In this document: positions 11,451 to 24,249 of the stretch, piece after piece
Layout: the number at the start of each line of letters is the position of its first letter
Numbering within the stretch: position 1 is the first letter of the stretch
Origin: Clusia tigrina
Lineage: Eukaryota > Arthropoda > Insecta > Diptera > Clusiidae
DNA: 64,000 nucleotides
Assembly: GCA_920105625.2 (NCBI GenBank)
Contig: OV050033.1
Location: 16,078,001-16,142,000, forward strand
Direction of reading: 5' to 3'
Made by a program: the position numbers and the translations under genes
The notes under the pieces: generated by a model
Seen by the model: only the letters and a program-made list of their open reading frames with translations
Told to the model about the DNA's origin: nothing
The model's database searches: none

Positions 11451-13245
11451 GTTGCTTAAGTAGCCTGTTTTTGTGGCTCGAGTGTTGTTCTTTCAAATAA
11501 CTGCATTAATTAGACTGGCAAAGGAGCAGGCAAAAGAGAGGGAGGTAGAGGGCAAATATGGGAATTAGTAATATAAAATAGTAGTAATTATTTAATTGTC
11601 CCAAGTAATATATTATACCATAATAGTATAATGAAAGCAATGAGAGAGGAAGTAAGAAGCATTTGGACACCTTGACTGGGGTGGGTTTGGAGTCCACAAC
11701 AGCATGTCTGCATAACTGCTGGTGCTTCTGATCAGAGAGTGCATACAATCAGTGAGAAGTGGAGTAATCAGGATATCAACATTTATAGACATAGATTACA
11801 ATAATTTGAGAATAACTTTTCCCTCTCAGAAGTTGTTCCAAAAACAAAAGTGAAACTACTGAAATTAGTTTCTCAGAAATTCTGTTCAAAGTAGTCAAAC
11901 TTCCTACAATGAGGATATTGCAATACGAACCATGTTTAAGAGAATATTCTACGCTACTACCTGACGTAAAACATACTCAAAGTATGAAGATATCAACAGT
12001 ATCACTAAGTAGAGCACATGAATACCTTCCTTACTAACTGAATACCCAATCACTATCTGAATCCGATCACTGGCAGGTATAGAATAGTAAGTAAAATAAA
12101 CACGGAAAAGTTTCCTAACTCATCGATGATCGTTGGCAGAATAACTCTACTTACTTGTAGACCTACTAAAATTAATCACATTTGGATTCCCAATAAAGTA
12201 AGGACCAGTTCACCTGGTCTATAAGCGTACTCGCATAGTAGCTTCAACAACATAGATTCAATTTAATATCTATTTGGTGATTCCTACTGTGGTAATAGCA
12301 AATGAAATTGAATAGTTTTTCATATCATGTTGGCATCTTGGTTCACTATAATCTATAGTTCGATAATTATAGAGGACTGTTTCATAGTATCCTTGGAATT
12401 ATAGATTGGTATTTAGTGCAGTATTTCCCTGTACATTGTTGAAAGGTTCTGTTAGACCTGGTGCACTTTTTCTCTAGACAATCTTGAAAGGTTCTGTTAG
12501 AAGTCCGTTCTTGAGTTTTTATATGATATTTATGCTTTGTGGACTTCGTGATCTCTAAAAAGTCAAGTCAGGGTTCTCTCTACCTTCAAAATAGCTTTGA
12601 TTCGAATCCAGTGAAAGAGGAATAAATGCTTACTTGAGAGTTCTCGATAGAACAGTATTTTAGTAGTTTAAAAGATATTCTGTTCAAAACTTAATACCAG
12701 CATTAGTTATGCATAAAATGATTTTGAGGAATGATAGCAGACAAAGGCTTTTGATTCGAAGAGAAAAGAGTTAGAAAGAAAAGCAAGAGATCCTGCTCTG
12801 AAACGGGAACCGAAAGTATGATCCCTCAACTGTGATGATTACCACTGATCACGGATGTCGGCCAGTCTCTAAGATAAATGCTTGTTCAATACGAAAGAAC
12901 TATTGACTTGCAAGACAGTTTGATGATCTGAGAATATGAGGACCTTTCAACCATTTAGAGATGATTACGTGAGGATTGATTCGACTTTTCACAAATCTTA
13001 AAAGCATATTATAAATTACTACTATAAAAGTATCTTAAAAGCATGTTATAAACTATTACTACTATCAAAGTATATGAGTAAATTATAAAGAATAGTCTGG
13101 TTTCTGAAATCACAAAGAGAAATGAAAGAGATTTTTTGAAAACTCGGTGCATTTGCTTCGATATCAATTACTTTTTCATTTGTACTTCATTTGAATATTT
13201 TCTTGGTATTCAAGCAAGAATACTCAGTATCAAACGTTGTATTTA
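11451..13245. other. AT-rich region with small duplications
   Basis: No gene was recognised. GAAAGGTTCTGTTAGA occurs twice (about 12440 and 12487), and a 37-base direct duplication with TCTTAAAAGCAT starts at 12996 and 13033. The rest is unassigned. Confidence 0.45.
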
Positions 13246-13264
13246 TTGGGCTGTTCAATAAGTC
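13246..13264 (+). mobile_element. Possible mariner-like terminal repeat
   Basis: TTGGGCTGTTCAATAAGTC resembles the terminal inverted repeats of mariner-family elements, which often read TTRGGYTG...AATAAGT. No matching inverted copy was found nearby and no transposase frame is visible downstream. This is a weak resemblance only. Confidence 0.2.
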
Positions 13265-16200
13265 TTTATAAAATATCCACATTTGGACTTATTATGTGAA
13301 TGTTATTTGAACGAGGGTCCTGCTTTTTTCATCCGGTAGTAAAAGAGTAGGCTGTCAATTGGAATTGAAAGTGGCATTTTCCCATATCAAAATGTGCGAA
13401 AATGTTTTCCTAGCACGGTAAAATGAACTTTTTCTACCCAACACTGTCTACTTGGCAGGAAATAGTATCAATAAACTTAAGTTATTATAATCCAAAGTTC
13501 AGTGGATATTAAATACAACTTGTATTTTGGTACCAGTTCAGGTTTCTGTCTCCGTTTGTCTTTCAGTCCCCTCTTCTGTTACTTGTATGTCTTGATAGTT
13601 GATATAATTTCTAAACACATTTATTGACTTTCCACAGAATAATGAACTCCGCTTTTTACTAATATATTTCCGCTATTTACAAGTCCAATTCAGTTCAATT
13701 AAATCCGATTCGGAGCCTTTATCATAACCTGACTGTCGGCAAAATCCGTCACCTCCAAGTTCCAAAAGTAAATACTATGAAAAGCCAGCAGAGTGATTTC
13801 CTCATGGATTGCAGATAAGCGTAAATTGTTCATAATTTCTGTTCCAATAAATATTTCTGTAAAATTCGCTTCGCCTTTCTTTTCTCCCAGACAACAGATC
13901 AAAATGATTCAATTCCTAAATCAATTTACACAACTTCCTACTCTCTTCCTTCTTATTATTATTATGATGATTATTTTAGTTTTTCTCAATTTGTGCTCGA
14001 TTGTTGCCAAAATATCATTTGCAGCATTGTGGCGCACTAAACTTTTACTTTCCGCTTTGCTGCCATTGTGGGCAAGTGTCCATCGAAAGTAAATTAAGTG
14101 GTAAAAGTGGATTAGCTGCATTTAAATTTCCAGCACAGCTCAAAGAGGAGCGGAGAGCAGGTGCATCGGGCTCTTCCATTTTCAAACAATAACAATAAAT
14201 TACCGAAGATGAGGCATTCAGCAAGCAAACTTTCAAAACATTTTCAAGAAAATATCTTTCGATGAAAATTATAAACATAAAAGAGGCGGTGATAAAAACT
14301 GATAAATACACAAGAAAGTATGTGGAGGCAATGCAATGCATGTGGCGAAAATGCTTCACGAATTTTCGTAATATTCACTTTCGGCTGAGATAAGACTCTA
14401 CTTTGGCGGTGTTCTGTGATATAACTACTGTGATATAACTACCAAATTAGATAAGAACGTTAATAAAAAGTGAGTCTTCATAATTTTTATAGGTTCTTTA
14501 TTGTTCAATTCATGTTTCACCGCAAATGCTGGTCGAAGTTGATGTAGTATTTTAAGGTAAGAGCATGTTTAGGAATTTTAGAGCAAAGGCAGAGTCTTCT
14601 AAATAAATATACCTCGTTTATAGCAGTCGAGAAGGCTCGCTCTGACACAACTCTTTACTTTTTTTCTGAGCTTCTTAAACATTTTCTTCTGATCGCATAA
14701 ATTTTTGAGATGAATACATAACAAAAGGGTGAAAGGGTTTGAGGAAATGATATTCCCGTAGAGTTTTCAATTTGTTTGATACACTCTTAAAATTTCTGTG
14801 TGGGTATGATAATTTATCGATATTTGAGGAGTTGTATAAAAACACTCCCTTCAACTATATTTCAAGCCCTACAATGTGTGGCGGCATATTCAAAATTGCA
14901 ACAGCGGAAGAACTATTCATTTAATGACTGCGATAGTTCAGAGATAATCTACGAGAATTCAGAGGAACTTCTCAGTAGAGGAAAAGCCGACAAAGGCGCA
15001 TTGGGGAAAAAGGTTGAAAAGAGAAGGATCACCTGTTTCATATGTTCAGAGAATCAACACATCACAGCTGCTGACTCGTACACCAACAATTGTTTAGCGT
15101 TTTAGAAGTCAAATTAGTATACTTCGAGTGAATATACTTGAGAACTTTGTATTTAAAGTCATTAAGTGTGGAATTTAGAAGCCGCTTTAGTCTACTTCGA
15201 GTGAATGTACTTGGGAATCTCTGAGCCATCTGCGTTACTCTTCCAAACTAGAGCCTCTCTTTGATACCTCACAACAAGATTAATAAGCGCTAATTGCATT
15301 TCAGCAAAGCCAGATGAAGCACTTGTATCCCAAAGCAATTGGTCTCTGAGGTGGTGCCGGAATGTTGGATGCAGAATTTCATTGACTGGTTGCACAGATT
15401 CCTTTGAGATTGTTAAAATTGGTTAAGAAAGGTTCCTATTAGTTACTTTTTTGTCTAGACGACGATTTTTAATTCAGTTATAATTGTTGTGATTAATTGC
15501 CAGCAACTCATATTTTGAATGGTTGTATTGCTGGGACTTGTTTAATCAGCAAATATTGAAGTAGGCTATATTCTCGGTGGAAGATTTGGTGTTAAATCTG
15601 TCTGAGTGGTACGAATATATTCCTTTATACAAATGAGGAAATAAACTTTTGTAAGGCAAAATTGCATATTCGATTTCTTTGACTTATTTGAGGTGGAAGG
15701 TCAGAAGGTTCAGTTCTTTGAATAAACACTCTTAAGCCTTTTATCCCCGGCACTGGAGGCGTGTCTGTTCTGCTCAGACTGGTTATGCAACACTTGTCTC
15801 AATACTCCATGTGGTGCGGAATATGCGAAAAAGAGAGCTACCTTTAAACTCACAGCAACGTCGTTTGGTGGTTATCAATACTACCCCCAATACTCCCCAC
15901 AGTATCCCCTTAATGACTCCCTCAACAGGACTTAAGTTACTGTAACCCTGTACACCTATTGACAAACGAATTGCTAAGTATTTCTATCCACCAGATCGCA
16001 GGTTACTACGTGCCTTCACATTTGTACCTGCCGTTTCACTGGCAGCTTTTTTATATACGTGTGTATTTAGCTCGTATTTATGATACTTCAAATTAACATA
16101 AACACAAAAGTTGGCGTGAAATATAATTTTCAAGAGCTGCAACTGTATTTTGGCAAGTGGTCTCCAAGTACAAACCGTGCGTTCAAGTTTTAATTAGCTG

Positions 16201-16515
16201 ATTATAAGTATTTGTATTAGTCAGGCACTTAAGTATACTCGTATGTATGAGGAAATTTGCATGCTTTGCCGGTGCTGCTATACGAGTAAATTCGCGCTAG
16301 TTTCACAGATATTGTGCTGCACATCATTGAATTGTTTATAACTGCCTAATAAACATTGAGCCAATTGAAAGAGAAGCCTGAACTTTAGTTGAACTGAAGG
16401 CAAAAGTGTTTTCAACACATTCACTGTTCGCAATATGAAAAGAAAGGAAAAGTTTCTTAGAAGAGTGAAACATTTTAATGAAAATTCGTTTTGACTTCCT
16501 GAAATTTATTATACT
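13265..16515. other. AT-rich region, mostly unassigned
   Basis: No gene, RNA or transposon was recognised. A partial direct duplication of ACTTCGAGTGAATRTACTTG is at about 15120 and 15195. The open frames at 13793-14092, 14045-14359 and 14800-15105 overlap or lack any conserved pattern, and I treat them as chance. TACTCGTA-type 8-mers occur close together at 16236 and 16281 (reverse). Confidence 0.4.
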
Positions 16516-16575
16516 ATTATTATATTGTTTATTATTATATTATTTATTATTATATTGTTTATTATTATATTGTAA
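16516..16575. repeat. Minisatellite, 4 x 15 bp
   Basis: Four units of ATTATTATATTGTTT with small changes (the second has ATTT in place of GTTT). It is purely A/T-rich and probably arose by slippage. Confidence 0.9.
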
Positions 16576-17129
16576 AATAAGGTCGATAAGTCATCAAATA
16601 ATTAAAACATAAACTGTCGTTTGGAAGTGAGATGCCCACAGAAGCTCGGGTGATCACAAATAATTACAACAACATTATTCCACTAAGGTGAGGGTGGTTT
16701 CAAACCAGAGCTGAGAATGATCATTATTTTATAGGAACTTTTGTCTGTAAGTTGGTGGAACACACGTAGAGCGAATGTGATTTTGATAACCCTCGAAGGA
16801 TGAAGATGATTTTGTTCTAGGCTTTAGGTGAAGGGAATATATAAACTGGTAAGTATTTTATGATGTGTGTTTGACTTTGCATTTCTATAGTTTTTGTGAT
16901 GTTTTGGGTGTTTGAAATAAATACAAAGCTGTACCCTAAGGGTAGAAAGTGTCAGGAGTTGCGCATTGATGATTCCAATGTAGATACCATGACTTTTGAT
17001 ACAAACTTATCGTTGGGGGCTTGTGGGAAGCTTTCTAATTGAGTCCTTTTCTCCATTATGTCTCCTTTAGAATGGGAATTATATTAAAGATTGCTATAGG
17101 GAATTAATATGTGCATATTAATATAAAGA
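16576..17129. other. AT-rich spacer, nothing recognised
   Basis: No feature identified. Confidence 0.4.
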
Positions 17130-17169
17130 GATAAACTGAGATAAATGTATATATAGAGATAAACTGAGA

Positions 17170-17260
<91 letters not shown>

Positions 17261-17283
17261 TTAAATAAAGATAAACTGAGATG
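17130..17283. repeat. Long (AT)n microsatellite inside a short direct repeat
   Basis: An uninterrupted AT dinucleotide run of about 86 bases spans 17173-17258. ATAAACTGAGAT occurs at about 17131, 17159 and 17271, so the AT run has expanded within a small tandem repeat. AT runs of this length can extrude as cruciforms and are often misassembled, so the exact length is uncertain. Confidence 0.9.
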
Positions 17284-18839
17284 AAGTGTATGTCGGCCTT
17301 GATGACTAAAGGCTTACAGGAAACTCCTCACTGGAGTGGTTCTGACATTGACCTAAAGCACACCTGCTTTGTATCTTCCGTTCTCGTCGTATCTGTCTCC
17401 ATCTCTGGAGGCATTCAACCCATCACATCACGTACTCCAATACTTGAATATGTTATGTTTTTATCTATTTTCTCTGCATATTCACAATTTCTGCCTAAAA
17501 AAGAGAGTTCCAAAAGTTGTACTTTTATTTTCTCGTAGCTTTCAATGGTGATTTCGCTGCCAGAGCCTGCAAATATTATTAATATTCCAATGTCGTTGCT
17601 ACTACAAGGCAATAAACTTGGAAGCGATCTCAGAAACTGATTAAAGTCATATGTAAAATACCTGCACATGTCTGATATTTTAATGGTGATCTTCAACAAC
17701 TGATAAACTGAAGAATGCTATTCACTTATGGCGCGTTTAAGAGAAACATTCAAAAAGCAGTTTTGATAAGTGAGGCTGATTATAAGATTATTAAATATAC
17801 TTTCATTGATGAACGAAATTACAAGTATTTACAAAGAAGTTAATTAAACAATTGGCCAAAGTATGTCAATGCAGGTTGTGGAAACTGAACAGTTGTAAGC
17901 ATGCCAATTGAAGTGTACTTTACAATGTGTAGAAGCATGGTTCGAGTGCAAATTAATTCAGAAGTGATTGGGGGAAAAATTATTAAAATTATTATTAATT
18001 AAAAGATAGTGAGATGTGACAATGGGTCTATGTGTGGTCTAAGTGAGTCTTCTGGCCGAGTGTCCTTGCCCTTGACAGCCACTTAAAATAGTGACAGCAT
18101 GGTCATGAACTGAAGGCAAACTTTGCTTGTCTTCTTTTTGAAAGAACTACGGTCATATGACATCAGCACTCTCAAGACTGCACTCAGCGACTTCTCATAT
18201 ATCAAGATTTAATCAAATACACAGTTTTGCTGACTCAAGGAGTTATGAATGTGCCTCATTTTCAAAGCTGATATCTACAGAATTCTAACCATCCTTTTGT
18301 TTCAGTACGACCTTCCAAAATTTGTCATTTTTGGAATACATTCGTATAATTTGTAACTGTGGTTCGCTGGTTAAATTCTCAATTCTGTTCAATGGTAGAG
18401 TTTAAACTGCGGTCAAGAAATACGCGCCAAATATTTGATACGCAACATTTGATAAAAGTTCGACTTGAAAATCCCAGTATAAAAGTTATAAGAAGACTGA
18501 TGTAGTCCTAAATACTGAACAAATGAGATTGTCCTACTTAAATGAATATATTAAAGTAATTCTAAAAATAATGACTGTTAACAAAAACTGATTTCACGAA
18601 GGAAGTAACAAATACTTGGCTTAGTCCAGTGATTGCAACTATTACAGAACAAATTTTCGGAAAAATAGTTTGAAATACTTAAACCCAAAGAAAAATCGGC
18701 TAAATTGGGAAAAATCGAATGAATGAAATAAAGAAGGAAAATGTACCTCGACCAATTTGATCTTTTGTACAACCTACTGCATGTGCCTATAAAGGGTATT
18801 CTATTAGTACCACAGTTCTAAGGAAACTTAGCACTGAAT
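17284..18839. other. AT-rich region, nothing recognised
   Basis: Opposing frames at 17281-17538 (plus) and 17415-17699 (minus) overlap and neither has a recognisable domain. No repeats were found. Confidence 0.4.
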
Positions 18840-19150
18840 TTGGGTCCATTGGTCTAATATCTCTGCTCTCGGGCTAGTAATGCCCCACATATTGCTTTCT
18901 ACTACAAGGCAAAGCTTCGCAGTTCATTAGAAGGTTTCTTCTGCTCCCGTGCAGAATCTACACGTACTTATTGGTGAGAGTCCCAACTTTAGGAAGTAGC
19001 TTCATAAATAACAGTGGCTTGTGAGGTAGCCTGTCAATACTATATGCTACTATATAAAGCTGCACCTTTTGGGTGATAGTCCCCAATTAGGAGCATGGAT
19101 TGTCTAAGTTTTGGGAGTGAGGTCCAGTAGAGTAATCTTCTGCGATTTCC
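18840..19150 (-). mobile_element. Non-LTR retrotransposon fragment (minus strand)
   Basis: Read on the minus strand, about 19140 to 19095 gives W-T-S-L-P-K-L-R-Q-S, matching the corresponding segment of the copy at 50560-50590. About 19045 to 18930 gives I-V-L-T-G, then C-Y-L, then Y-F-L-K-L-G-L-S-P, then T-C-R-F-C-T-G-A-E-E-T-F, which is the LTGHC block followed by C-x2-C and the acidic turn. Stop codons interrupt the frame several times, so it is an old copy. No tail motif remains on its 3' (left) side. Confidence 0.6.
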
Positions 19151-19559
19151 TTCTATTTGAAATTATCTTTTATGCTTGGGAAAGGTTAAATGTGATGCTA
19201 AATTCCTTTATGAAGTTCTGATGATAAAGATTTGTGTTGATCAATTTCTTTCTGTATCGAAATTAGGTGAGTTGGAGTTTCTGAGGCTATAAAGGTCTTC
19301 AAAGAGATACCCCTCTGAGAATCCTCAACTTTGCACTTATGATGCTTTGGTAATTGAACACAGAATTTAACAGCTCAGTTGCTTGCAATGAACCGAATGA
19401 TGAAGCCTTAAACTACGATGCTTTTAACTACCTTATCAAATTACAGTTTGTTGATTTCATATCATTTTGAATGGCTCTCTTGATTACGTCGGATTTAGAC
19501 AGCTTTAAAATTAGTCTGATATGATCGTCAGCTTTATTGGGTTTTACAGTGGCACTTCA
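19151..19559. other. AT-rich spacer, nothing recognised
   Basis: It could contain more of the decayed minus-strand element (its 5' side), but I could not align it. Confidence 0.35.
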
Positions 19560-22500
19560 TCTTGACTTGGCTGCGACTTCAGTGCCTCATTTTAGTTGAG
19601 GAATGCAACTGTGCCAGTGCTTTGGTAACTCACCCAGAGCTCTGGCTTTTAATTTTGTATCTAGTTGATTAAATTGATTTTGAATTAAAACAGCATTTAA
19701 GGTTTACAAATTTAAGCTTAATTGGCCACGCCGACCAATGCTCATTTTACAATTTTACTGTACTAATCCAACGTTTTAGTGGGTCAATTCCTTTTAATTA
19801 AAATTAATTAGATCCGAAGAACAATTTTCTATTCAGGCAATCTACCGAGTTCGTTGCTTAAGTCTTTTGTTTCGCGGCCTGTTCAAGCAAAGAAAGGCCA
19901 AAGTAATCTTTCGGAAATGAGCGCAGCTGCTTAAAAAGTGTGCACTGGCCACAAACTTAATACCCTACATGCAGTATTTACATGGCCGCAAATCACGCAC
20001 AGCATTTCGGGTCCTTTGTTGTGGTTGCGTGGCTTCAAATTGTGCGCGCTCGCGCTGACCCTCCTCAGTGCTTCCGTGTAGCATTTAATTCCCACATAAT
20101 TTAAAATATTAACTTACAGTTTCATTGTTAATGAAGTAACCGCCACAAAGCGGTCCAAAAATAATGCGCTACCATTACGTCTTGTTTTCGCATAGTCGCG
20201 CACTCGTATACGCGGGGCTTACGTTGGGTTTACATTCACTTTTGCTAATTTTTAAAAAGCGATTCCAAATGCGAGACAGCACTTTCCCTTTTTAGAAACA
20301 CTCACTCGGAGCATTTGAAATGTTTGTGCTTTATATGCCAAATTAATATAATTGGCCGTGAACAATTTACCAAGGCATTTGAGGGTAATATTCGAATCCA
20401 AAGGGGTGTCTAATTGCCCTATGTGCACGCTCTGAGCGGAATGCTGCAGCAAAAGGGTCTACAGTGGCTAACTTGGGGAATATTAAATAAAATACCTCAT
20501 AACATGGTATAAGAAACAGCCAATTCGTGCCTCAAAATTAATTGGGCTTGAATAAAAATTCCAATAAAAAAATGCGCTTAAGTTTGTTCATATTATTTAT
20601 GGTGGCGTTAGGAGGTTTGGAGTTAGGCTCTCCTCGGAAAATGTGTTTTATTGCCGGCAGTTTATGATGAGAGCAGCTCCATGGCAAGCTGAATGCTTTG
20701 GAAGAGACTCTTGTCATGAGGAAATGATTGATTGATTGACGATGGTGGTGATGGTGGTGCTGGTGCTGGTGGTGCTGGTGGTGCTGGTGCTGGTTGTGGT
20801 GTTACTTGCTACAATTTAATCTGGTGCTGCATTCGTTGCGCCTTGCTGGCTTAAATGGGTCTAACGAATTTTTAATCGATTTTCAATATGAAAAAAATTA
20901 CAAAATCAAAGTTTCCAACATTTCTCTGAAGTGCATGAAAAAGAGTCTCCATTGGAACCGAATGGTGTCAAGGGTGTTCACGTATTTTACCATAAATTTT
21001 ACCAACCTTATTTTCAAATGTTGTGCTTAAACATTCCGTGAGCATTTCAAATGTTACTCTTAATGAAACTTATGCAATTTTAGAGCTGGCTAAAAACGCA
21101 TGCGCACAAACGAACCTAATCACGTGCCAAAGACGCGTACGTTTCGACAACAACAGCAACAACAGCAGTTGACGTAGAAACATTTGACAATTGTCATTCG
21201 CCTGCGTGTTTGGCTGCGCGTGCGCTTTAGCCGGGCCATTTACAAATGCATTGCTATTGACACTTTGGCAGCGCGTCTCAGTACGAGTACCGACGTTCCA
21301 ATGAAATAGCCAGCGAACTAAACCCCGCACCAGGTTGAGTTATGTTTCAATGGCTCAACACATTTCTGCTCCACTAAACTAGAGGCACAAAAACGGCAGC
21401 TTATGCATTTGGAAGTACGACCGAGTACACGCTAATGTCAGATACTACCGATAGCGAACTGTAGCAAATTACAGCTCTATTGAAATGTGGCACAATGCGG
21501 TGGACATATGCGCCGGCCGTGCGACAGTGCGACAGTGCGGCGGAGCGGAATGTTATGTGATGGCATGCACCGCTGACTTCCGGTGCGACTTATCGATGGG
21601 CAAAGACTGTGCTCATGTAATGCAATGCAATAATGGCAATTTTCATGTGGAAATTGCACTGATTTGCAGCGCTCCAGAGAGGATTGTGTGGAAAATGTCA
21701 GTTGTAGATGGCACATGTGCGATGGAGCTTGAGATATTGTGGCGAAAATTTGATTTACCAGTAATTCACATATCTCTATTGAGACAAGTCATGCCACATT
21801 CTCAGTTCTTCAAGGAAAGTAGTTTGCGCTGATGACTTTTGATTGCAGGAAATGATGATTTTTGAGTGCAGGAAAATGGGAAATGAAATGAAATCCCGCT
21901 TCGGGTCTGAAGAGTACCATCGCAAGGCAACTTCAACCCTTACTATTCAACGAGAATGCGTCTAGCACGGATAAGCATGCTCTAGCTCACCTTATTTGAG
22001 ATTTGTTTTCAATAAATGATAATTTTATCTTTCCTTAACAGTTAAGGCCTTCATATTAGCTGTAAAATTGTTAATAATAAACTAATTGCAAGTTGTTAAT
22101 ATTTCTCCTTATTCAAAAGTTTTCAGAAATTCAATTTCTTCAATATTTCGACACAATTTTCCTTCCAATAGCTCCCGCGCAGTAGCATGATCATCACAAA
22201 TCCCCAGATACATCGAATAAAGTGTTCAACTAGTTAAAGCAACATCTTGAAAAGTTGTCAGCTCATTAACTTAAACGCTTTTTACGGTGAATTACCAGCG
22301 TGCAATGAACCAGCAAATCCCAACTAATTGCCAGAAAAAAAGGAAAAAGAAATGCAAGTAACTTTTTAAGTGGACTTATGCAACGGCTTTTAAGCAGCTT
22401 AGGCTCTAAAACCGCACAGTAATGTGTCGCGTGCCGAACGCAAGCCAAACACAACACTCGGATAAGCCGTACGCGCCACAATCGACAAGGCAGATGTTTC

Positions 22501-22640
22501 AATTTATCTTAACAACAATTGTCATTACGGCCGTGTCGCCGAGATACGAGTACGTGTTAACAAAGGCTCTTAGCCAATTGCTGGAATGGCTTATTTCGCA
22601 CATTCAATTTCAATGTGAGTACTCGTAAGTGTGTGTTATT
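19560..22640. other. Large non-repetitive island
   Basis: The longest stretch free of recognisable transposons, with mixed composition and several CG-rich words (GCGCGCTCGCGC near 20043, TACGCGGGG near 20210). It carries three TACTCGTA-type 8-mers: 21282 and 22545 in reverse, and 22620 forward. The 115-codon plus-strand frame at 21485-21832 is overlapped by a minus-strand frame and has no domain I recognise, so I do not call it. The stretch could be regulatory or intronic sequence. Confidence 0.45.
20738..20804. repeat. GGT/GCT trinucleotide microsatellite
   Basis: Imperfect run of GGTGGT and GCTGGT triplets. No supported coding frame uses it. Confidence 0.85.
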
Positions 22641-23187
22641 AAAAGACGAGAGCGAGAGGCCCAAAGTTACTTTTGAGGCTACCACAATTATTGTAATTAC
22701 TCCCTTGCAGTTGATGAAGTTGACTAAATAAGTGATTATATGATTTAATTGTGATTGGTAATGAGTGGAAGAGTGCGGGCTGAGGGGCTCCTTTTAATAC
22801 ATTGGTAAAATAGCTTCCAATTACTTGAGCTATATAGTTTCTTAGATGGAAAGAACAGCAATCGTCCTAAAACAATAAAATAAAATGCATTGTAAAACTA
22901 ACAATTTACTCCATCTTCAGTTCAGTATCGTTATCTAGGGAGAAAAGGATTGGGGAACTGGGTTTAGTGCTCTCTTTCTGTGCAATGAACTATGACGAAA
23001 TCAGAATTAATTGAATATACTTAGAAATTATGGGAAATATCTCAGATATACAAGTTATTTACTGGATTTATACTGATCTGGAGTGATGCAATTCTTTAGT
23101 AAAAAATTTTGTTTAGAAAACCACCAATACAAGATGGTAAAACAAAGTAAGCAGGACTTCTATTAAAGGGGTATTTCTAGCGAGGGC
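22641..23187. other. AT-rich spacer, nothing recognised
   Basis: No feature identified. Confidence 0.4.
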
Positions 23188-23359
23188 ATCTATTGCGTTA
23201 GAAAGATAGATACTCATTGATATAGTGTCAAAGTTTCATGACATTGGAACTAAAAGAAGCGGAGTTATTGCATAGATTGCGCTCGAAAGGTAGATATCTC
23301 ACTGGTGTACTGTCAAAATTTCATGACATTGGAACTAATAGAAGCAGAGTTATTGCATC
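23188..23359. repeat. Diverged tandem duplication, 2 x 85 bp
   Basis: TCATGACATTGGAACTAA begins at 23236 and again at 23321, 85 bases later. The flanking parts (ATTGCGTTAGAAAG / ATTGCGCTCGAAAG and GAGTTATTGCAT) match at the same spacing. The copies differ at many positions, so the duplication is older than the neighbouring 102-bp array. Confidence 0.85.
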
Positions 23360-23415
23360 TGAAATGACAGTTTGTTTGAGTCCTTGTACAAGTTTCTTTA
23401 AAACAGCCTAGAAAA

Positions 23416-23726
23416 AAGGATTTTAGTATCTGAAAAGGATGAAAGTTTTGCTGGGACTCATGAAAGTGTGTCCTGAAAATACTAGGAACATATTTTGTGT
23501 AAGCTTACTATGTCCGCAAGGATTTTAGTATCTGAAAACGATGAAAGTGTTGATGGGACTTTTGAAAGTGTGTCCTGAAAATACTAGGAACATATTTTGT
23601 GTAAGCTTACTATGTCCGCAAGGATTTTAGTATCTGAAAAGGATGAAAGTGTTGATGGGACTTTTGAAAGTGTGTCCTGAAAATACTAGGAACATATTTT
23701 GTGTAGGCTTACTATGTCCACAAGGA
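23416..23726. repeat. Minisatellite, 3 x 102 bp
   Basis: Units start AAGGATTTTAGTATCTG at 23416, 23518 and 23620, and a residual AAGGAT follows at 23722. Each contains GTGTGTCCTGAAAATACTAG and AGCTTACTATGTCC (AGGCTTACTATGTCC in the last). Copies are almost identical, so the expansion is recent. Confidence 0.95.
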
Positions 23727-23800
23727 TAAATAGGGTTCATTTTAAATATGGCAAATTAATATTTGAAATGGCGCGCAATAATATGAGTGTATTCGTGAGT

Positions 23801-23815
23801 GTAGGTAGGTAGGTA
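23801..23815 (-). repeat. Short GTAG microsatellite
   Basis: Three to four copies of GTAG. It may be the complement of a (CCTA)n retrotransposon tail, like the tracts at 1318 and 44674, but the next bases do not show the conserved GTGGC and AAGCACACTTAG blocks. Confidence 0.5.
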
Positions 23816-24249
23816 AAATAGCTGGCGAACTCGGGTCGCCTCAATTAGCAATAATGCCGTTTTCTTGCCATATCCTTCGTGAGTGTATTCGCTTCAATGT
23901 TTACACAGCAATCCATTTTCATCAGTCACTTAAGTATATCTGTCATCGACGCAATCGGAAAGGAAGTTGTTTTTAGTTCTGCTTCTGGTTGAGCCCGGTT
24001 TAAAATATTGGACAATCAGAACGTGAGAACTGAAGCATGAAATTAAAGTTCACAAACGAAAACTCACAGTAGAAAACCTAAACCGGAGCTGCTCAGTAGA
24101 TTAACATGAAAGTGAGAGGGAACAATATTTCAAGGAAGTTGGTTAACAAACAGTTTTGCATATCCAGGATATGCGTTGTCTCAGAGAAATTGCGTTGTTC
24201 CGCCAAGGCAACAGCGCACGTTTCCTCTTATGGTGTCTTTATCTCCAAG
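23816..24249. other. Spacer, nothing recognised
   Basis: No feature identified. Confidence 0.4.

Noticed and set aside
13246..13264. A complete mariner element
   Set aside because: Only one terminal-repeat-like word was found, with no partner and no transposase frame. It is kept only as a low-confidence site.
14045..15105. Open frames of about 100 codons on both strands
   Set aside because: No conserved motif, overlapping opposite frames in part, and composition identical to the surrounding AT-rich DNA.
17281..17699. Overlapping frames of 85 (plus) and 94 (minus) codons
   Set aside because: They oppose each other in AT-rich DNA next to a microsatellite, with no recognisable motif or splice context.
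21485..21832. 115-codon plus-strand frame, the longest in the large island
   Set aside because: It contains many cysteines but no domain pattern, is overlapped by a 79-codon minus frame, and has no neighbouring exon signals that I can defend.
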